NCBI RefSeq assembly: GCF_014635665.1
Contig: NZ_BMDG01000013.1
Span: forward strand, 106,847 to 170,846
Origin: Isoptericola cucumis
GTDB lineage: Bacteria; Actinomycetota; Actinomycetes; Actinomycetales; Cellulomonadaceae
Reading direction: 5' to 3'
Length of the DNA: 64,000 nt
The position numbers were made by a program, and so were the translations under genes. Below, piece by piece: positions 61,298 to 64,000 of the stretch. Position 1 is the first letter of the stretch. Every line of letters starts with the position of its first letter. The notes under the pieces were generated by a model. That model saw only the letters and a list, made by a program, of their open reading frames with translations, was not told the DNA's origin and searched no databases.

Positions 61298-61389
61298 GGA
61301 GACGTCGCATAGTCTGGTCTAGTGCGCCACCCTGCTAAGGTGGTAACGGGGCAACCCGTTCGCGGGTTCAAATCCCGCCGTCTCCGCCA
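61298..61389 (+). tRNA. tRNA-Ser (anticodon GCT)
   Basis: A class II tRNA of 89 bases plus an encoded CCA (61387-61389). The acceptor stem is GGAGACG with CGTCTCC, the anticodon loop CTGCTAA contains GCT, there is a long variable arm, and the T loop is GGTTCAAATCC. It decodes AGC and AGU. Confidence 0.95.
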
Positions 61390-61392
61390 GGA

Positions 61393-61429
61393 AGGCTCCG
61401 GTGCTCGACGCCCGGGGCCTTTTCTGTTG
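61393..61429 (+). terminator. Intrinsic terminator after tRNA-Ser(GCT)
   Basis: AGGCTCCGG (61393-61401) pairs with CCGGGGCCT (61412-61420), one G-T, followed by TTTCTGTT. It is one of the few hairpins here with a T-run. Confidence 0.75.
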
Positions 61430-61566
61430 CCGGCTCCCGGCGAGGTTGCGGAACCTGCCGGAGGGGTTCGCGGTGTCGTGCATCACGAAGCGCGTGCTCG
61501 GTTTGGTCAGCCGCCGCCGGGGCGGTAATGTTCTCGTCGGCCGGTGCGCGAGCGCCGACCGGGACT

Positions 61567-61639
61567 GCGCCCGTAGCTCAACGGATAGAGCATCTGACTA
61601 CGGATCAGAAGGTTGGGGGTTCGAATCCCTCCGGGCGCA
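61567..61639 (+). tRNA. tRNA-Arg (anticodon ACG)
   Basis: A 73-base tRNA. The acceptor stem is GCGCCCG with CGGGCGC, the D arm AGCTCAACGGATAGAGC, the anticodon loop CTACGGA with ACG (wobble A normally edited to inosine by TadA), and the T loop GGTTCGAATCC. The discriminator is A and CCA is not encoded. Confidence 0.96.
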
Positions 61640-61652
61640 CGTACTACGATGA

Positions 61653-61690
61653 CGGCTCGATCCTCTCGGGATCGGGCCGTTCGTCTTTTC
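61653..61690 (+). terminator. Intrinsic terminator after tRNA-Arg
   Basis: CGGCTCGATCC (61653-61663) pairs with GGATCGGGCCG (61669-61679), one G-T, then TTCGTCTTTTC. Confidence 0.75.
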
Positions 61691-61830
61691 CTGGACCCAC
61701 GGGGTGGCACAGCAGCGAGGTCAACGCCGACCATGGCTCTGACCTGGCCCCGGTCCGTCGTGCATCACGCGGCGGTCGGCGCCGACGGCGCCAGACGCTG
61801 CACCACACGACCGAGAGGGTGACCGATCGC

Positions 61831-63342
61831 ATGAGCGATCAGACCTGGCAGACGATCGCGATCGTCGCCTACTTCGTGGCGATGCTGTCCATCGGCTACG
61901 CCGCCTACCGCCGCACGTCCGACCTCGACGACTACATGCTGGGCGGTCGCCGGCTGAGCCCCGGCGTGGCCGCGCTGAGCGCGGGCGCCTCCGACATGTC
62001 GGGCTGGCTGCTCATGGGGCTCCCGGGCGCGATCTACCTGTCCGGGTTGGTCGAGGCCTGGATCGCGATCGGCCTGACGATCGGCGCCTGGCTGAACTGG
62101 AAGTTCGTCGCGCCCCGGCTGCGGGCGTACACCGAGGTCGCGAACAACTCGATCACCGTCCCGAGCTTCTTCGACAACCGCCTGCGCGACCCGGCGCACC
62201 TGCTGCGCATCGTCGCCGGTGCCGTCGTGCTGGTGTTCTTCACCTTCTACGTCTCGTCGGGCATGGTGGCCGGCGGCACGTTCTTCGAGAGCTCGTTCGG
62301 GTTCAGCTACCTCACGGGCCTGCTCGTCGTGGCCGGCGTGACGCTCGCCTACACCCTCTTCGGCGGCTTCCTGGGTGCGACGTGGACCGACGTCGCGCAG
62401 GGACTGCTCATGCTCGCCGCCCTCGTCGCGGTGCCGGTGATGGCGCTCATCGACCTGGGCGGCTGGGGCGCGGTGCGCGACGGGATCCTCGCGGCGGACA
62501 CGAGCGAGGCGGTCAACCACCTGTCGTTCCTCGCAGGGGCCTCGGCCACGGGCGTGATCTCCGCGGTCGCCTGGGGGCTCGGGTACTTCGGCCAGCCGCA
62601 CATCATCGTGCGTTTCATGGCGCTGCGCAGCCCGCAGGACGCCAAGGTCGGCCGCCGGATCGGGATCAGCTGGATGATCGTCACGAGCCTCGGGGCGGTC
62701 ATGACCGGGCTCATCGGCGTCGCGTACGCGTCCGCGGGGCGGCTGGATCTCGACAACCCGGAGACCGTCTTCCTGGTGCTCGCGCAGATGCTGTTCCACC
62801 CGCTGGTGGCGGGGCTCGTCCTCGCCGCCGTCCTCGCGGCGATCATGTCGACCATCTCCTCGCAGCTGATCGTCTCGTCGTCGGCTCTCGTCGAGGACCT
62901 CGTCAAGATGACGGGCAGGACGATGAGCAACCGGGCCGAGGTCATGCTGGGCCGCGCCGGGGTGCTCATCGTGGCCCTGGTCGCGGGCCTCATCGCTCTC
63001 GACCGCACGGCGACGATCCTGGACCTCGTCGGCTTCGCCTGGGCCGGGTTCGGCTCCGCGTTCGGCCCGCTCGTGATCCTGAGCCTGTACTGGCGACGAC
63101 TCACGCGCTGGGGCGCGCTGTCGGGCATGGTCGTGGGCGCGGTGGTCGCGTTCACGTGGGGGCGGTCCGGACTCGCGGACACCCTGTACGAGATCGTGCC
63201 GGGCTTCCTCAGCGGGCTGGTCGTCGCCGTGGTGGTCAGCCTCCTGACGCCGAAGCCGGACGCGGCGGTGCTCGAGGAGTTCGAGCTCGCCCGGCGGCTC
63301 GCCGCCGGCGAGAAGCCCGAGCCGGAGACGGCGACGGCCTGA
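61831..63342 (+). CDS. putP: Sodium/proline symporter
   Basis: Imports proline with Na+. The 503-residue SSS-family protein has about 13 helices. Motifs are DLDDYMLGGRRLSPGVAALS, AGASDMSGWLLMGLPGAIYL, NSITVPSFFDNRLRD, GTWTDVAQG-like GATWTDVAQGLLML, FGQPHIIVRFMAL and AAIMSTISSQLIVSSSAL, matching PutP closely, including the Na+-site serines. ATG 61831 is used with a GAGAGGG region upstream; in-frame codons further up run through the tRNA-Arg gene. It is monocistronic, ending at a strong hairpin before the rRNA promoters. Confidence 0.92.
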   Translation: MSDQTWQTIAIVAYFVAMLSIGYAAYRRTSDLDDYMLGGRRLSPGVAALSAGASDMSGWLLMGLPGAIYLSGLVEAWIAIGLTIGAWLNWKFVAPRLRAYTEVANNSITVPSFFDNRLRDPAHLLRIVAGAVVLVFFTFYVSSGMVAGGTFFESSFGFSYLTGLLVVAGVTLAYTLFGGFLGATWTDVAQGLLMLAALVAVPVMALIDLGGWGAVRDGILAADTSEAVNHLSFLAGASATGVISAVAWGLGYFGQPHIIVRFMALRSPQDAKVGRRIGISWMIVTSLGAVMTGLIGVAYASAGRLDLDNPETVFLVLAQMLFHPLVAGLVLAAVLAAIMSTISSQLIVSSSALVEDLVKMTGRTMSNRAEVMLGRAGVLIVALVAGLIALDRTATILDLVGFAWAGFGSAFGPLVILSLYWRRLTRWGALSGMVVGAVVAFTWGRSGLADTLYEIVPGFLSGLVVAVVVSLLTPKPDAAVLEEFELARRLAAGEKPEPETATA

Positions 63343-63371
63343 CCTCGCCCGCGCGCCCAGGCGCGGCCGGC

Positions 63372-63419
63372 AACGCCCGAGGGCGGTCCCGATCACGGTC
63401 GGGGCCGCCCTCGGGCGTT
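63372..63419 (+). terminator. 21-bp hairpin after putP
   Basis: Arms 63372-63392 and 63399-63419 pair with one G-T over a six-base loop. It insulates putP from the rRNA promoters. Confidence 0.75.
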
Positions 63420-63499
63420 CCCCAGGAGCCCCCAGCCGCCGAATTCCGGGCCTGCGAGCGAACTCGCCGACGACGTGTCGCGCGCCACGTCGGGCGACG

Positions 63500-63528
63500 T
63501 TGCGTTCTGGTCAGGACGTGGGTAATGT
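63500..63528 (+). promoter_or_regulatory. rrn promoter P1 (upstream)
   Basis: TTGCGT (63500-63505) and TAATGT (63523-63528) with a 17-base spacer lie about 430 bases before the 16S gene. Confidence 0.5.
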
Positions 63529-63711
63529 TCTCTGACGTCAGCCCGACGGGCCGACGGACACCGAGGAGACAGCCGAGAGGCTGGGTACCGGTGGCCGGGC
63601 CGGGACTGAAATCCACACTCTCAAGTTCGAGGTAGATGTCTGCGCCTCGAACGGTGGGTACTTTAGGATTCCTTCGCGTCAAGGAGCCCCGATCCTCCGG
63701 ATCAGGGCGAA

Positions 63712-63740
63712 TTGAGAAGAAGAAAAGGATCTGCTAAGTT
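63712..63740 (+). promoter_or_regulatory. rrn promoter P2 (proximal)
   Basis: TTGAGA (63712-63717) and TAAGTT (63735-63740) with a 17-base spacer, about 217 bases before the 16S start. Confidence 0.6.
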
Positions 63741-63796
63741 TGAGGGGTTGCCCCGGAGGGCTGGGACTGAGGTTCTGGTGCTGATGGTGTGTGTCG

Positions 63797-63820
63797 GTTG
63801 TTTGAGAACTCAACAGTGTG
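63797..63820 (+). promoter_or_regulatory. rrn leader conserved element (boxA/antitermination region)
   Basis: GTTGTTTGAGAACTCAACAG resembles the conserved leader element seen before actinobacterial 16S genes, with TTGAG-AA-CTCAA as a small hairpin. A role in Nus-dependent antitermination is inferred. Confidence 0.6.
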
Positions 63821-63956
63821 CTTGATAGTCAATGCCAAGTATTTTTGAACCTTTTGGTTCCTTTGGATCGGACTGAATGAACTAGCTAGTTTGTTTTGGT
63901 CTGGCCAGGTATTGTTGAATGCTGCGGGCCTTTGTGGTTCGTGGTGTTTTCTCTCT

Positions 63957-64000
63957 TTTACGGAGAGTTTGATCCTGGCTCAGGACGAACGCTGGCGGCG
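63957..64000 (+). rRNA. rrs: 16S ribosomal RNA, 5' end only
   Basis: Starts near 63957. The universal AGAGTTTGATCCTGGCTCAG begins at 63964 (E. coli position 8), followed by GACGAACGCTGGCGGCG. The rest lies beyond the window. The 5' boundary is placed by alignment to position 8 and may be off by a few bases. Confidence 0.97.

Larger units (their letters stand above)
63529..63956 (+). other. rrn leader region without protein genes
   Basis: No coding gene is seen. GC content falls sharply compared with the rest. It holds a GTTCGAGG/CCTCGAAC hairpin (63625-63652), promoter P2, the TTGAGAACTCAA antitermination-like element and short stems such as GAACC-TTTT-GGTTC near 63846, consistent with rRNA precursor processing. 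Confidence 0.75.

Noticed and set aside
61528..61830. N-terminal extension of putP back through tRNA-Arg
   Set aside because: The frame runs through the tRNA gene and its terminator, so it cannot be coding sequence of putP.
1..64000. Insertion sequences, prophage, integrase or attachment sites
   Set aside because: No transposase, integrase or phage protein was recognised on either strand, and no tRNA-flanking direct repeat was evident.

Overview
The window is very GC-rich chromosomal DNA from an actinomycete. It is most likely a member of the Micrococcales (Cellulomonas/Isoptericola-like); the genus is my inference. The evidence is the high GC content, many promoters whose -10 box lies 6-9 bases before an ATG/GTG start (leaderless mRNAs), a proteasome activator ending in GQYL, a conservon (cvnABCD), C5-pathway haem genes, and sugar ABC operons that lack their own ATPase. 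The window ends inside the first ~44 bases of a 16S rRNA gene.

Layout. (1) 1-6844: haem biosynthesis, with hemE-hemG-hemC-hemD-hemB leftward and hemA divergent. A 25-bp perfect hairpin sits between hemG and hemC. (2) 7029-12150: a small SHOCT-domain membrane protein, then an arsenic resistance locus: acr3, a fused arsR-arsC, a second arsC, an inward-facing FAD oxidoreductase and a second arsR. (3) 12160-16247: ppx, then a leftward triad of a molybdopterin oxidoreductase, an FAD reductase and a DUF6510 zinc-ribbon protein, then a family III CoA-transferase. (4) 16401-21896: a GntR/UTRA regulator with an amino-sugar kinase, murQ, anmK and an SSS symporter. This looks like a peptidoglycan amino-sugar salvage operon, with a DasR-like operator upstream. 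(5) 21907-27942: DUF5926, a GT2 glycosyltransferase, a ROK kinase-ChbG deacetylase-GPH symporter module, and a lipoprotein.

(6) 27988-34152: a GH13 alpha-glucosidase, two permeases and a binding protein, with a divergent ROK repressor. (7) 34173-37457: MerR with a 26-bp palindrome, a SulP transporter, and lgt. (8) 37343-42112: a 1589-residue membrane protein made of two tandem homologous halves. It is the least familiar gene here. (9) 42267-46477: diacylglycerol kinase-like, serS, a HAD phosphatase and map. (10) 46706-50126: a second sugar ABC operon (AglEFG-like). (11) 50236-53491: DUF805, EamA, the proteasome activator Bpa and a quinone oxidoreductase. (12) 53624-59155: the conservon cvnABCD. 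(13) 59290-64000: three tRNAs (Ser-TGA, Ser-GCT, Arg-ACG), a GMC oxidoreductase, putP, and the rrn promoter/leader region with the start of 16S.

How the genes fit together: several blocks serve uptake and use of carbon polymers and cell-wall sugars (blocks 4, 5, 6 and 10). The ars block detoxifies arsenate by reduction and efflux. The cvn block is a membrane sensor coupled to a small GTPase. No insertion sequence, phage gene or CRISPR array was seen. All functions were read from sequence alone, without database searches.
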